64,000 nucleotides of DNA from Planobispora rosea (GCF_014648175.1 NZ_BMQP01000001.1:1-64000), one strand, 5' to 3'. Positions 41,981-51,346 are shown, numbered from the stretch's first letter. A program made the numbers and translations. The notes: generated by a model not told the origin, from the sequence alone.

Positions 41981-43765
41981 CTAGACGGGAATCCGCGCGG
42001 TGAAGGGCCGCCCGCCGAAGGTTCCGGAGACCGGGACGGGGTCCAGCGGGCGGAAGGCGGGCCAGGAGAGGGTCACCTCGTCGCCGCCGGCCGTCAGCCG
42101 GGCCGTCGCGGTCCCGTCCGGAGCCAGGACGATCTGGCCGCTCACCGCCACGTCACGGACGAAGGAGACCTCTTCCAGGCGGATGGTCGCCGCCTTGTCG
42201 TCGAAGACCAGCTTCCCGCCGCGCAGGCCGGCCTCCTCCTTCAGCGCCCGGTAGGACCCCGAGCCGGGGTCACGCCTGATCACGGCATCGGCCGCCGTGG
42301 CGAACGCGGCGACGACGCGGCGGTCGAGGCCGCCGGCCGCCGGCAGATCTCCCGCGGTCCGGGGGAAGGCCGCGATCGGGCGGTATGTCCGCGCGTCGCA
42401 GGACCGGGGCAGCTCACCGGGGTCGGCGAGGAAGGCGCGCAACGCCTCGCGGGCGCAGGGCACGCTGAGCGTCGTGCTGTGACCGCCGCCGGCGACGCGC
42501 AGCAGGGAGCCGTGCGGGAAGTACCGGGCGACCTCGGCGGGGGTGTGGGTGTCGTAGTCCCCGGCCACCGTCGCGGTCGGCACGTCGGGGTGGTCGGCGC
42601 GGGGCGGGACCGGGGGGTTCTTGCGGGGGGTCGGCCAGTGGACGCACCAGTCGGCCCACCCGGTCATGCCGCCGACCTCCGCCACGGTGAACGGCCGCAG
42701 CGGCCGCTTCGCGGCGTAGAAGCGGTCGAGCCGGCGCCGCCGCTCGGCGGCCGAGGCGTCCCGGCCGAACGGGAACTTCGCGTCACCGCACTTGTAGGCG
42801 AGCATGCCGGCGAACTGGGGTCCGCGCAGCGGCGGGACCGGCGCGGCGGCGGCGACCCCGGCCAGCCGGCGCAGCGGCAGCGGGTCGCCGCGCAGGTAGG
42901 CGGTGGCCGCCGCGTTGAGCTCGCGGCCGAACACCGGCTCGACGAGGCGGGGCAGCAGGCTCCACAGCACCTTCAGTGAGATCGCGGGATCGGGCCGGTC
43001 ACGCAGCCGCCGGACGAGGGCCGACCAGGTCGCCTCGCAGTCGCGGGACGACCGGCAGGTCAGGTCGAGCAGGTCGGTACGGGCCCGGATCGGCTCGACC
43101 GCGTAGCCGCCCCTCCCCACCGGGACGAGGCTGTCGAGGAACACCCCGGCGGTGCTCTCCGGGAACCGGGCGGCGTAGGCCTGGGCGAACAGCGTCCCGT
43201 AGGAGATGCCGTAGAACGTCACCTCGGGCACGCCCAGCGCCTTGCGGACGGCGTCCATGTCGGCGACGGCCTGGTCCGTGGTGAAGAACCGGCCGCGGGC
43301 GCCCACGTGCTCGGCGCAGGCGGCGATGGTCTCCGTACGGTTCAGATCCAGCTCCGGGCAGCTCAGCGGACTGGACTTACCCAGGCCGCGGGGCTCGACG
43401 ACCAGCAGGTTCTGCCGGTCCACCGTCTTCTCCAGCATGGGCAGCAGCGGCAGGGCGGGCAGCGGCCCGCCGGGGTTGGCCAGGACGGTGGACGTCGCGC
43501 CCTTCCTGGGGACCCAGGCGAAGGCCACGTCGATCCGTTCGGATCCCGGGTCGCCCCAGTCGAGCGGGACCGAGATCTGGCCCTCGCACCGCTGCGTGGC
43601 CGCGGCGCAGGCGTGGGTGGAGGGCGGGATCGCGGGGGAGGCCGACGGCGGGGGCGGAGGAGGGGGAGCGGAGGAGGGGGATGAGAGGGATGCGGCGGAG
43701 GATGCGGATGGTACGGCGAGCAACCCGGCGAGCAGAGCTGCGGCCGTCACAGTCGTCCGTAACAT
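41981..43765 (-). CDS. Secreted TAP-type alpha/beta hydrolase
   Basis: 594 aa. The signal peptide MLRTTVTAAALLAGLLAVPS is followed by a Ser/Pro spacer. The core has NPGGPLPAL, the nucleophile elbow YGISYGTLFA, Asp in VAGDYDTHTP and His in AGGGHSTTL. A roughly 120-residue C-terminal beta-rich extension follows the hydrolase domain. It resembles the hydrolase at 13540 in overall plan but not closely. It is last in the minus-strand run after the SDR, 57 bp downstream. Likely a secreted peptidase or esterase. Confidence 0.83.
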   Translation of the reverse strand: MLRTTVTAAALLAGLLAVPSASSAASLSSPSSAPPPPPPPSASPAIPPSTHACAAATQRCEGQISVPLDWGDPGSERIDVAFAWVPRKGATSTVLANPGGPLPALPLLPMLEKTVDRQNLLVVEPRGLGKSSPLSCPELDLNRTETIAACAEHVGARGRFFTTDQAVADMDAVRKALGVPEVTFYGISYGTLFAQAYAARFPESTAGVFLDSLVPVGRGGYAVEPIRARTDLLDLTCRSSRDCEATWSALVRRLRDRPDPAISLKVLWSLLPRLVEPVFGRELNAAATAYLRGDPLPLRRLAGVAAAAPVPPLRGPQFAGMLAYKCGDAKFPFGRDASAAERRRRLDRFYAAKRPLRPFTVAEVGGMTGWADWCVHWPTPRKNPPVPPRADHPDVPTATVAGDYDTHTPAEVARYFPHGSLLRVAGGGHSTTLSVPCAREALRAFLADPGELPRSCDARTYRPIAAFPRTAGDLPAAGGLDRRVVAAFATAADAVIRRDPGSGSYRALKEEAGLRGGKLVFDDKAATIRLEEVSFVRDVAVSGQIVLAPDGTATARLTAGGDEVTLSWPAFRPLDPVPVSGTFGGRPFTARIPV

Positions 43766-43822
43766 CCGGAGCGGCTTCCCCGGAGCCCTCCGGGGTAAAC
43801 ACTCCGCCGCGCATCACCGGGC

Positions 43823-44572
43823 TCAGTATCCGGCGCCGGTGAGCATCCCCCCGTCCACCAGGAACTCGCCGCCCGTGCAGTAGCTCGCCCGGTCCGAGGC
43901 CAGGAACGCCACCACGTGGGAGACCTCGACCGGCTTGGCGAAGCGCTTGATGACCATGGACTTGAAGAACGCCTCGGCGTCCACTTCGGCGGCGATCTCC
44001 GGGTCCGCGACCATGGCGGTGTCGATGGCCCCGGGGTGCACGGAGTTCACCCGGATCCCGAACCGGGCGAGCTCGCGGGCGGCGGCCTTGGTCACGCCGC
44101 GCACCCCGAACTTGGAGGCGGCGTAGGCGGACATGCCCTCGGCGCCGATGAAGCCCTCGACCGAGGAGATGTTCACGATCGCGCCGCCCCCGGCCGCCTT
44201 CATCGGCTCGATCACCGACTTGATCCCGAGCCAGGTGCCCTTGAGGTTCACATCGAGGATGCGGTCGTACTCCTCCAACGTCATGTCCGCGATGCGGCGA
44301 AATTTCAGGATCCCGGCGTTGTTGACCAGCACATCGAGTCTGCCGTACGCCTCGATCGTGGCGGCCACGGCCCGCTCCCAGTCCCCGGGCCGTGTCACGT
44401 CCTGGTGGACGAAGAGCGCCCCGGTCTCCTCGGCGACCGCCTTGCCCTCCTCGTCCAGCACGTCGCCGAAGGCGACCCGCGCCCCCTCCTCGGTGAACAA
44501 CCGCACGTGGGACGCGCCCATCCCCCGGGCACCCCCCGTGACCAGCGCGACCTTCCCATCCAGCAGACCCAT
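43823..44572 (-). CDS. SDR, 3-alpha/20-beta-hydroxysteroid dehydrogenase-like
   Basis: 249 aa. TGGARGMGASHVR, FGDVLDEEGKAV, NNAGILKF, NISSVEGF, YAASK and RVNSVHPGAIDT closely follow the mycobacterial FabG3 / 3-alpha(20-beta)-hydroxysteroid dehydrogenase pattern as I know it. All catalytic residues (Ser, Tyr, Lys) are present. ATG at 44572 has GAGGAG 6 nt upstream. It belongs to the minus-strand operon with the acyl-CoA synthetases. A steroid or other bulky alcohol/ketone is a reasonable substrate, but SDR specificity is hard to call. Confidence 0.87.
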   Translation of the reverse strand: MGLLDGKVALVTGGARGMGASHVRLFTEEGARVAFGDVLDEEGKAVAEETGALFVHQDVTRPGDWERAVAATIEAYGRLDVLVNNAGILKFRRIADMTLEEYDRILDVNLKGTWLGIKSVIEPMKAAGGGAIVNISSVEGFIGAEGMSAYAASKFGVRGVTKAAARELARFGIRVNSVHPGAIDTAMVADPEIAAEVDAEAFFKSMVIKRFAKPVEVSHVVAFLASDRASYCTGGEFLVDGGMLTGAGY

Positions 44573-44600
44573 CTCAAGCTCCTCGGCTGACTCGGGCGAC

Positions 44601-46901
44601 TCAATCGGTCCGGATGACCCGGGTGAAACGCCGCGCGGCGGCGACCGCCACCGCGGCGGCCTCCATCGAACGGTAGACGGGGATCCCGGCCTCCGCCGCG
44701 ATCGCGCGGACCTCGTCCTCGACCCCGTACGGCGCGCACTCGCCGTTCCTGGTGACCAGGGTGATCCGCACCCCGGGCAGCTCCTCCTGCGTCCGGGCCA
44801 GGGCGCGGGTGTAGGCGTAGAGAGGCTCGGCGGAGGTTCCGTAGGTGAAGAAGCTCTGCACGTTGACGTGCGCCACGACGTCCGGGTACGGCCGCCGCGC
44901 CACGATCGTCCCGACGGCCTCACGCACGAGATCCGCCCGCCCGCGGGGGCCGACCGGGATCTCCAGGGGATTGGCGAGGGAACTGCCCACCCCGACCCCC
45001 AGGGCCTTCAGCCCGTCCAGAGCCTCCTGCGGCAACGCGCCGAGCGAGAGCCCGGCCCCGTCGAACACGTCCGCGGCCAGCACGCTCGCCCCGCCGCTCG
45101 GCCCGATCACCAGCACCCCGCCGTCGTCCTCGCCCGGGGCTCCGCCCCGCAGCCCCGGGGAGTCCCCGCCGGCGGCGTGACCGGTGGCCGTCCGGGAGGC
45201 GGGCCCCGCGGCGGGGCCGGAAAGGCGGGCGGCGTGGGACTGGAAGAAGGACAGGACGCCGATCAGATCGTCCTGGCCGGTCACAAGAGTGACGCCGGTC
45301 TGGTCGGCCAGGGAGCGCCAGATCCGGGCGTCGCCGACCATGCCGCCGGTGTGGGAGGCGGCGGCGCGACGGCCCTGGGCGCTCCGGCCGCCGACCAGCA
45401 ACACCGCCGGCAGGCGTCCCCGTACGGACATCAGCGCCTCGAACAGGGCACGCCCGCCCCGGGGATCCTCCAGGTACATGCCGACGGCCGAGGTGTGCTC
45501 GTCGGCGGCCAGCCAGCGCAGCAGCTCGGCCGGGGCCACGTCGGCGGCGTTGCCCACCGTCGCGACCCGGCTGAACGCCAGCCCGCGCCGTTCACCGACC
45601 TTGATGACCTCTCCGGCCAGCCCGCCGCTCTGCGAGATGAGGGCGACACGGCCGGGCGGCCCCGGCTCTCCGCCGACGAAGGTCTGCCGGCCGCGCGGGC
45701 TGTAGACGCCCATGCAGTTCGGCCCGAGCAGCCGGACCCCGGCCTCGGCGGCGGCCTCGACCAGCCCGGCCTCCAGCTCGGGACGGCCCGCCTCGCCGAA
45801 CCCGCCGCTCATCACCTGGACGAACGGGATGCCGCGGGCCTGCCGTACGACCTCGGCGCACCTGCCGGCGGGCACGGCGACCAGCGCGTAGTCGGCCTCC
45901 ACCCCGGCCAGCGACGGCACCGCCGGCACCCCGTCGATCGCGTCCGCCTCCGGATGCACCGCCACCAGCGGCACCCCGGTCGCCTTGTAGAACTCCAGGA
46001 ACATGTTGCCGAAGTTCGGCCTGCTCGTGGACGCGCCCACCACGGCCACCGCCCGGGGCTCGAACAACGCCGTGAAGTCCGTCTCCCGGGATCCGGGTGA
46101 TGCCGCGGCGTCCGCCTCCGGCCGGGGGCGCGGGCGTGACGGGTCCGCCGGGAGGTAGCGGGCGTCGACCGCGATGACGCCCTTCTCCGTGGCGATCACG
46201 GGGTTCAGCTCGAACTCGCCGAGCTCCAGCCGTTCCCAGAGGCCGCCGGCCCCGCCGACCGTGACGAGCAGCTCGACCAGCGCGTCCACGTCCACCGCCG
46301 GGCGGCCCCGGTAGCCGTGCAGCAGGGCGGCGCCGCGCAGGGAGGCGAGCATCTCCCGGGCGTCGGACTCGGACACCGGGCACAGCCGCAGGGCCGTGTC
46401 GCGCATCGCCTCGGTCCAGACGCCGCCGAGCCCGGTCAGCAGCACCGGCCCGAACCCGGGGTCGTCCACGACGCCCACGATGAGCTCGACCCCGGGCGCG
46501 GCCTGCTCCTCGACCAGGAACCCGCCGGGCGTGACGCCCCGGCGGAGGAGCGACCGGAGCATCTCGGTCGCCGCCGCGCCGGCCTCGGCCGCGTCGCCGA
46601 GCCCCAGCCGTACCGCGCCGGCGTCCGACTTGTGCACCAGTCCGGGCCCGTACGCCTTGACCACCAGCGGGGGGACCAGCTCCGCGGCCGTCTCGGCGAC
46701 CGCGGCGGCCAGGGCGATCGCGGCTCCCGAGGGGACGACCGCCCCGTCCCGGGACCCGGCCGCGTCCCGGGACGCCGTCTCCCGGGACAGGGACGCCGTC
46801 TCCCGGGACGCCGTCTCCCGGGACAGGGACACCGCGACGCCGCGCGGCACCGCCACCCCGCTCTCGCGCAGCAGTGCCTTGACCTCGTGCTCGGGGATCA
46901 T
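44601..46901 (-). CDS. NDP-forming acyl-CoA synthetase (fused ATP-grasp and CoA-binding)
   Basis: 766 aa. The N-terminal ATP-grasp part (about 1-245) includes PPLVVKAYGPGLVHKSDAGAVRLGL and ELIVGVVDDPGFGPVLLTGLGGV. The CoA-binding and ligase part starts near 275 (FEPRAVAVVGASTSRPNFGNMF) with ALISQSGGLAGEV and ASHTGGMVGD. This ATP-grasp-first order is a known permutation of acetyl-CoA synthetase (ADP-forming). A repeated SLSRETASRD segment lies near residue 25-47. It is followed by the hydroxysteroid-type SDR and overlaps nothing. It could activate acetate or a branched or cyclic acid. Confidence 0.85.
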   Translation of the reverse strand: MIPEHEVKALLRESGVAVPRGVAVSLSRETASRETASLSRETASRDAAGSRDGAVVPSGAAIALAAAVAETAAELVPPLVVKAYGPGLVHKSDAGAVRLGLGDAAEAGAAATEMLRSLLRRGVTPGGFLVEEQAAPGVELIVGVVDDPGFGPVLLTGLGGVWTEAMRDTALRLCPVSESDAREMLASLRGAALLHGYRGRPAVDVDALVELLVTVGGAGGLWERLELGEFELNPVIATEKGVIAVDARYLPADPSRPRPRPEADAAASPGSRETDFTALFEPRAVAVVGASTSRPNFGNMFLEFYKATGVPLVAVHPEADAIDGVPAVPSLAGVEADYALVAVPAGRCAEVVRQARGIPFVQVMSGGFGEAGRPELEAGLVEAAAEAGVRLLGPNCMGVYSPRGRQTFVGGEPGPPGRVALISQSGGLAGEVIKVGERRGLAFSRVATVGNAADVAPAELLRWLAADEHTSAVGMYLEDPRGGRALFEALMSVRGRLPAVLLVGGRSAQGRRAAASHTGGMVGDARIWRSLADQTGVTLVTGQDDLIGVLSFFQSHAARLSGPAAGPASRTATGHAAGGDSPGLRGGAPGEDDGGVLVIGPSGGASVLAADVFDGAGLSLGALPQEALDGLKALGVGVGSSLANPLEIPVGPRGRADLVREAVGTIVARRPYPDVVAHVNVQSFFTYGTSAEPLYAYTRALARTQEELPGVRITLVTRNGECAPYGVEDEVRAIAAEAGIPVYRSMEAAAVAVAAARRFTRVIRTD
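46771..46827. repeat. Short tandem repeat in the NDP-forming synthetase
   Basis: A 21-15-21 bp pattern built on GACGCCGTCTCCCGG codes SRETAS / SLSRETAS near the N-terminus, in frame. Confidence 0.75.
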
Positions 46902-46910
46902 GCGTCCCTC

Positions 46911-48479
46911 TCAGTCGACCAGGTGCCGGTACTTCTCGCGGATCTCGCGGCGCAGCAGTTTGCCGGGACCGCCGGAGGCGTCCTGGAAGTGGGGCAGCTC
47001 GTCGGTGATCACGATGCGGTCCGGCCGCTGGTGTCCGGGCAGGGCGTCGTCCAGCGCGAGCGCGATCTTCGAGGCGTCGAGCGAGTGGCCGGAGCGGGGG
47101 ACCACCGCGAGCAGGATCTTCTGCTCGACCGCCCCGGCTCCCTCGACGTGCGCGGGCACGCCCACGACCCCGGCCTCGGCGACGTCGTCGAGCGCCACCG
47201 CGGCCTCCTCGATCGCCGAGGGCTGCGACCAGAGACCGCCCTTGAGGATGGCGTCCTCGCGGCGGCCGAGCACGGTCAGATTGCCGTCCTCGGAGAGCAC
47301 GCCCAGGTCCCCGCCGACGTACCAGCCGTCGCGCAGGACCTCGGCGGTCTTGTCGGGCAGCCCGTCGTAGCCGGCCATCCGGTGCGGCCCGGCCAGGTTG
47401 ATCTCACCGGTCTCGCCGACCAGCCGGGCGCCGTCCGGCCCGGTGATCCGTACCGCGTTGCCGGTGCGGGCCCGGCCGGACGAGCCGAGCGGGGTGCTGC
47501 CGTCGTCGACCCTGCCGAAACAGGTGTAGGGGGCCTCGGTCTGGCCGTAGTAGCAGTAGACGCCCGCGTCCGGCAGCCGCTCCTTCATCCGGGCCAGCAG
47601 GGCGGCCGGGAGCGGTTCGCCGCCGAGCATGATGACCCGGAGCGAGGACAGGTCGGCGGAGGCGTGGTCGTCGGAGCCGAGCAGGGCGGCGTAGAACGAC
47701 GGGATCTGCGAGACGTGCGTGACCTTCTCGCGGGGGACGACCTTCAGGAAGTTCGCCGGTCCCCAGTCCTGCTCCAGCACCAGCCGCATCCCGGCGTAGA
47801 GGGCGGGCCCGACCAGGGCGGGGAAGCCGATCCCCCAGATGATCGCGCCGGTGCCGAGCACCGAGTCCTCCGTACGCGGCACGTCCAGCCAGATCTGCGC
47901 GGTGGCCAGCGACGAGGCGTGGGTGTGGACCACGGCCTTGGGCAGGCCGGTGGTCCCGGAGGTGTAGTACAGCGCCAGCGGGTCGTCCCCGGCCGCGCCC
48001 GGCTCCGGCTCCTCCTCGGAGGCCGCCGCGCTCAGCGCGTCCAGATCCACGGCGTCCTCGCCCGGCCCGCCGACCTTGATCCAGGTGGTCACTCCGGGCA
48101 GCTCCGGCCTGATCCGCGCCACGGTCTGCTCGACCGTCGAGTCGTAGACGAACGCGGTGGCGCCGGAGGCGGCGACGACCGCCTGGAGGGTCTCCACCGG
48201 CCAGTAGGGGTTGAGCGCCGCGGTGACCGCGCCGAGCTTGGCCGTCGCGAGATAGACCTCCGCCACGTGCAGCGTCTCGTTGAGCAGCGCCGCCACCCGC
48301 CGTCCCGGCTCGACCCCGGCCTCCGCCAGCGCGTGGACGCGCCGGTTGACGACCCGGTTGAGCTGCTCGTAGGTGAAGCTCTGCGTGCCGCAGTAGGTCA
48401 GCGCCACCCGGTCCGGGGTGCGCAGGGCGTTGGCGGTGAGGATGGCGTAGGCGTAGTTGCCGTAGGGGGATCGCGCCAT
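46911..48479 (-). CDS. AMP-forming acyl-CoA synthetase
   Basis: 522 aa, ANL superfamily. The P-loop YYTSGTTGLPKA is intact; the A5-type YGQTEAPY, GWYVGGDLG and the hinge LGRREDAI follow. The C-terminal Lys lies in SGGPGKLLRREI. It should activate a carboxylic acid to its acyl-CoA via an acyl-AMP in the cytosol. It is the third gene of the DUF35-VOC-ligase-synthetase-SDR operon and sits 9 bp before the next gene. Substrate unknown, plausibly the acid taken up by the ABC transporter. Confidence 0.9.
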   Translation of the reverse strand: MARSPYGNYAYAILTANALRTPDRVALTYCGTQSFTYEQLNRVVNRRVHALAEAGVEPGRRVAALLNETLHVAEVYLATAKLGAVTAALNPYWPVETLQAVVAASGATAFVYDSTVEQTVARIRPELPGVTTWIKVGGPGEDAVDLDALSAAASEEEPEPGAAGDDPLALYYTSGTTGLPKAVVHTHASSLATAQIWLDVPRTEDSVLGTGAIIWGIGFPALVGPALYAGMRLVLEQDWGPANFLKVVPREKVTHVSQIPSFYAALLGSDDHASADLSSLRVIMLGGEPLPAALLARMKERLPDAGVYCYYGQTEAPYTCFGRVDDGSTPLGSSGRARTGNAVRITGPDGARLVGETGEINLAGPHRMAGYDGLPDKTAEVLRDGWYVGGDLGVLSEDGNLTVLGRREDAILKGGLWSQPSAIEEAAVALDDVAEAGVVGVPAHVEGAGAVEQKILLAVVPRSGHSLDASKIALALDDALPGHQRPDRIVITDELPHFQDASGGPGKLLRREIREKYRHLVD

Positions 48480-48570
48480 GGTGTGACCTCCGGTTGGCTC
48501 CGGCTGGGGGACGGGAGAGGGGCGGCTGCGGCGGGAGGGGGAGGGGCGGGACCGGCCGGGGCGGGAACCG

Positions 48571-48918
48571 TCACGGCCGGAGGGGCGAGTAGAGGACGAA
48601 GACGTTGCCCGACGGATCGCGCAGCACGGCCCGGGTCTCGTGCGGCCCGGCCTCGGCGTCGCGCACCACCTCGGCGCCCGCCCCGGCCAGCTCCCGTACG
48701 GCCCGTGCCACGTCGCCGACCTTGTAGGACGGCGCGGTGGCCGTCCCGGCGACCTGCTCGGCGGAGGCGACGAGCGCCACCGTGGCCCCTCCGCCGTCCA
48801 GGGCCGCGAAACGGTCGCCGTCGCGGAACTTGACCGGCAGCCCGAGTGTGCCCGCGTAGAACGCGATCGCCGCCTCCAGGTCGTCGACGGGGACGAGGAC
48901 GTTGCCGAGCTTGCTCAC
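48571..48918 (-). CDS. VOC-family (glyoxalase-like) protein
   Basis: 115 aa. The VOC fold is indicated by KLGNVLVPVDDLEAAIAFYAGTLGLPVKF, YKVGDVARAVRELAGAGAEVVRD and DPSGNVFVLYSP. Metal-ligand residues vary in the family, so whether it is an epimerase, lyase or dioxygenase-like protein is not clear. GTG at 48918 has GGAG 6 nt upstream and overlaps the DUF35 stop as GTGA, implying coupled translation. Second gene of the operon. Confidence 0.82.
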   Translation of the reverse strand: MSKLGNVLVPVDDLEAAIAFYAGTLGLPVKFRDGDRFAALDGGGATVALVASAEQVAGTATAPSYKVGDVARAVRELAGAGAEVVRDAEAGPHETRAVLRDPSGNVFVLYSPLRP

Positions 48919-49277
48919 GCTGGTCTCCACTGGGGTAGGTCGTCGATGAACGTCACGCGCACCGGCATGCCGATCCGCACCCGCTCGGGCGGGCAGTCCA
49001 CGACCTGCCCGAACGCGCGCACCCCTTCGGGCAGGTCGATCCAGGCCAGCACGTACGGCTCCCGCCCCCGGAACCCGGGTACGAACGAACGGTGCACCAC
49101 GGTGAAGGTGTGCACGAGGCCCTCGCCCGACACGGGCTCGCAGGGGAGGTCGGCGCCGCCGCAGTGGGGGCACTCGGGGGCGGGCAGGTGCACCCGCCGG
49201 CCGCAGGCCGTGCAGCGCTGGACGAGCAACTCGCCGCGGCGGCAGGCATCCCAGTAGGAGAGCGTGTCACTGGCCAT
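48915..49277 (-). CDS. DUF35 Zn-ribbon / OB-fold protein
   Basis: 120 aa. The N-terminal rubredoxin-like zinc ribbon has CTACGRRVHLPAPECPHC; the C-terminal OB fold has GLVHTFTVVHRSFVPGF and VLAWIDLPEGVRAFGQVV. Such proteins usually partner a thiolase or lipid-transfer protein, or an acyl-CoA hydratase, in beta-oxidation of steroids and other acyl-CoAs, but no thiolase lies in this window. It is first in a five-gene minus-strand operon and carries its own CAAGC-type operator in its promoter. It shares the strand of the kinase upstream. Confidence 0.87.
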   Translation of the reverse strand: MASDTLSYWDACRRGELLVQRCTACGRRVHLPAPECPHCGGADLPCEPVSGEGLVHTFTVVHRSFVPGFRGREPYVLAWIDLPEGVRAFGQVVDCPPERVRIGMPVRVTFIDDLPQWRPA

Positions 49278-49285
49278 CGATCGCC

Positions 49286-49314
49286 AAGCTAGCGCACGCT
49301 TGGTTTACCCACAA
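49286..49314 (-). promoter_or_regulatory. Promoter of the DUF35 operon containing CAAGC-type operator e
   Basis: On the minus strand TTGTGG (49314-49309) and TAGCTT (49291-49286) are spaced 17 bp. Operator e at 49287-49304 (AGCTAGC-GCAC-GCTTGGT, 12 of 14) occupies the spacer and -10 box. The start codon is only 9 bp downstream, so the transcript may be leaderless. Confidence 0.6.
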
Positions 49315-49380
49315 GGTGCCGGTTCCGGCGGGATCGGGGTACTGGGTGCGGCGGGGTCGCGGCGCCGGGCTCGGCGGGGT

Positions 49381-51231
49381 CTAGAGTGCTGCGTCCGGCG
49401 GGACCACGGTGCCGCGCCCGATGGGTCCGTCCGGCTCCACCGGGTCGCCGGGGGGTTCCTCCACCGGGGCCCGCTCGTCGTCGCCGATCGGGTCCTCCGC
49501 CGGGTCCCCTCCCCCTTGCGGGGCGTCCGGCGTCCCGCCGGTGGGACCGGGACTGCGGCAGGGGGCGCCGGCGGCCTCCACCGTGAGCTCCTGCGCGCCG
49601 TCCGGGGCCTGCGGAGAGGTGGACACCGTGACCCGGCGCACGAGGACCTGCTCGCAGGGCGGGTCGGTGAAGCGGTGCGGGACCACCTGGACGTAGGTCT
49701 CGGAGCCGGAGAGCGTGAGGGTGCGCGGGGGCGCCTCGGTCAGCCGGTCCGGGTCCGGGCCCTCGGCGAACCGGACGGTCACGGCGACCTCCGCCGTGGT
49801 GGACGCGCGCAGGGCGATCGTGGCGCCCTGCCCGTCGATCCCGGCCACGGCCAGGCCGCTGACCGTGTGGCGGGGTCCGGACGGTTTGGGGGAGCCGGAA
49901 ACGCGTGTGCCGGTCGGGGAGGGGGGAGGGGGCGAGGAGGGTCCGCCGGTCGGGGTCGGGAACGCGCTCGGGCGGGTGGTGGGGGCGGGGGGGCCCGCCG
50001 GAGTCGCCGGTGAGCGGTCCTGCGCCGCGACGGAGGACCGGGCCGGGACGGGGGCCGGCGCGGAGGTCCCTCCCGAGGGCACGGGGCTGCCGGCGGCGAC
50101 GTCCCGGGACCGCCGCGGCCCCGGCGGGGAGTCCGCCGTCCCCCGGGGCGCGCCGCCCCTGCCCGCCTCGGGAGCGCCCGGCCCGGGGGTGAAGACCGTG
50201 TCCGAGGCGATCGGGTCGTTGGGCCGCCCGGCGGAGATCAGCGCGGTGGCGACCGCGACGGTCATCACGCTCGCCGCGGCCACCAGCCGGGTCCCGGGCC
50301 GCCGCGTGGGGCGCAGCCTGCCCATCCGGCCCAGCACGCTCCGCGCGACCGCGGCGCCCGCCCGCGGCGCGGCCCTGGCCAGCGGGAAGGCCAGCGCGAG
50401 CAGGGTGGCCAGCTCGGCGAGGTGCCGCCGGCCGCGCTGCTCCCACTGCGGACCGTAGCCCGCCAGCGCGGCTGCCTCCACCTCGGCGAGGAAGGCCCGG
50501 GCCGTCGGCGGACGGTCCACCGGATCCTTGGCCAGGCCGCGTGCCACCACCCGCCGTACCGGTTCGGGGACGGCCTCCACCGGGATCGGTGCGGTCCGGT
50601 GCCGCTCCGACAGCGCGGCGGGGTGGTCGGCCCGGTACGGCGTGCGTCCGGTGAGGCACTCGAAGAACACGCAGGCGGCGGCGTAGACGTCGGCCGCCGG
50701 GCCCGCCGGATGCCCGGACCACCGTTCGGGCGCCAGGTAGGGCGGCGCGCCCGCGGGCCCGCCCGGCTCCCCGGCCGGTACGGCGATGCCGACGTCCGAG
50801 AGCTTGCTGGTCCCGTCCGCCTGGACCAGCACGTTCTCCGGCCTGCAGTCGCGGTGCGCGATGCCCAGCGCGTGGGCCTTGGACAGGCCCAGCAGCACGC
50901 TCCTGAGGACGGCCAGGGCCGCCTCCGGGCTCGTCGTGCGGCGTTCGGCGAGGAGCTTGCGGAGCGGCACGCCGTCGACCAGTTCCATCACGATCGCGGC
51001 GTCGAGCACGTCTTCGTAGTACTCGTACAGCCTGACCACGTTCGGATCGTCGATCTCGACCAGGGCCCGCGCCTCCCGGCGGAGCCGCCGCAGGAAGCCG
51101 GGGTCGTCCTTCATGGTGGCGTTGAGATACTTGATGGCCACGTAGGCGCCGGTCTCGATGTAGGTGGCGAGCACGACGCGGCCGCCGCTCCCCGTGCCGA
51201 GTTCCCGAACCTCACGGTATCCCGGAACCAT
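49381..51231 (-). CDS. Ser/Thr protein kinase with variant HRD and DFG motifs
   Basis: 616 aa. The kinase domain (about 1-255) has the Gly loop ELGTGSGG and ATP Lys in VAIKYL. The catalytic loop reads HRDCRPEN, with Arg in place of the usual Lys, and DFG is replaced by DVG. The phosphate-transfer Asp is kept. A membrane segment near 313-335 (RLVAAASVMTVAVATALI) is followed by a long Pro/Ser spacer and an extracellular beta-rich domain. Such changes occur in an actinobacterial kinase subgroup; activity may be weak. It is divergent from the isochorismatase-fold gene across a region with 16-bp direct repeats. Confidence 0.83.
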   Translation of the reverse strand: MVPGYREVRELGTGSGGRVVLATYIETGAYVAIKYLNATMKDDPGFLRRLRREARALVEIDDPNVVRLYEYYEDVLDAAIVMELVDGVPLRKLLAERRTTSPEAALAVLRSVLLGLSKAHALGIAHRDCRPENVLVQADGTSKLSDVGIAVPAGEPGGPAGAPPYLAPERWSGHPAGPAADVYAAACVFFECLTGRTPYRADHPAALSERHRTAPIPVEAVPEPVRRVVARGLAKDPVDRPPTARAFLAEVEAAALAGYGPQWEQRGRRHLAELATLLALAFPLARAAPRAGAAVARSVLGRMGRLRPTRRPGTRLVAAASVMTVAVATALISAGRPNDPIASDTVFTPGPGAPEAGRGGAPRGTADSPPGPRRSRDVAAGSPVPSGGTSAPAPVPARSSVAAQDRSPATPAGPPAPTTRPSAFPTPTGGPSSPPPPSPTGTRVSGSPKPSGPRHTVSGLAVAGIDGQGATIALRASTTAEVAVTVRFAEGPDPDRLTEAPPRTLTLSGSETYVQVVPHRFTDPPCEQVLVRRVTVSTSPQAPDGAQELTVEAAGAPCRSPGPTGGTPDAPQGGGDPAEDPIGDDERAPVEEPPGDPVEPDGPIGRGTVVPPDAAL

Positions 51232-51298
51232 TCAGTCCCCTTCCGAGTGCCCTCTCCGAGCGCCCTCGCCTCAGGGATGCCGGGTGGATCCCCGCCGT

Positions 51299-51346
51299 GG
51301 CGGAGATTCACCATGGCGAAGATTCACCACGGCGGAGATTCATCTG
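51299..51346. repeat. Three imperfect 16-bp direct repeats upstream of the kinase
   Basis: Units start at 51299, 51315 and 51331 and share GGCGRAGATTCACC or close variants. They are 68 bp from the kinase start codon. Direct repeats at this spacing could bind a response regulator. Confidence 0.7.
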
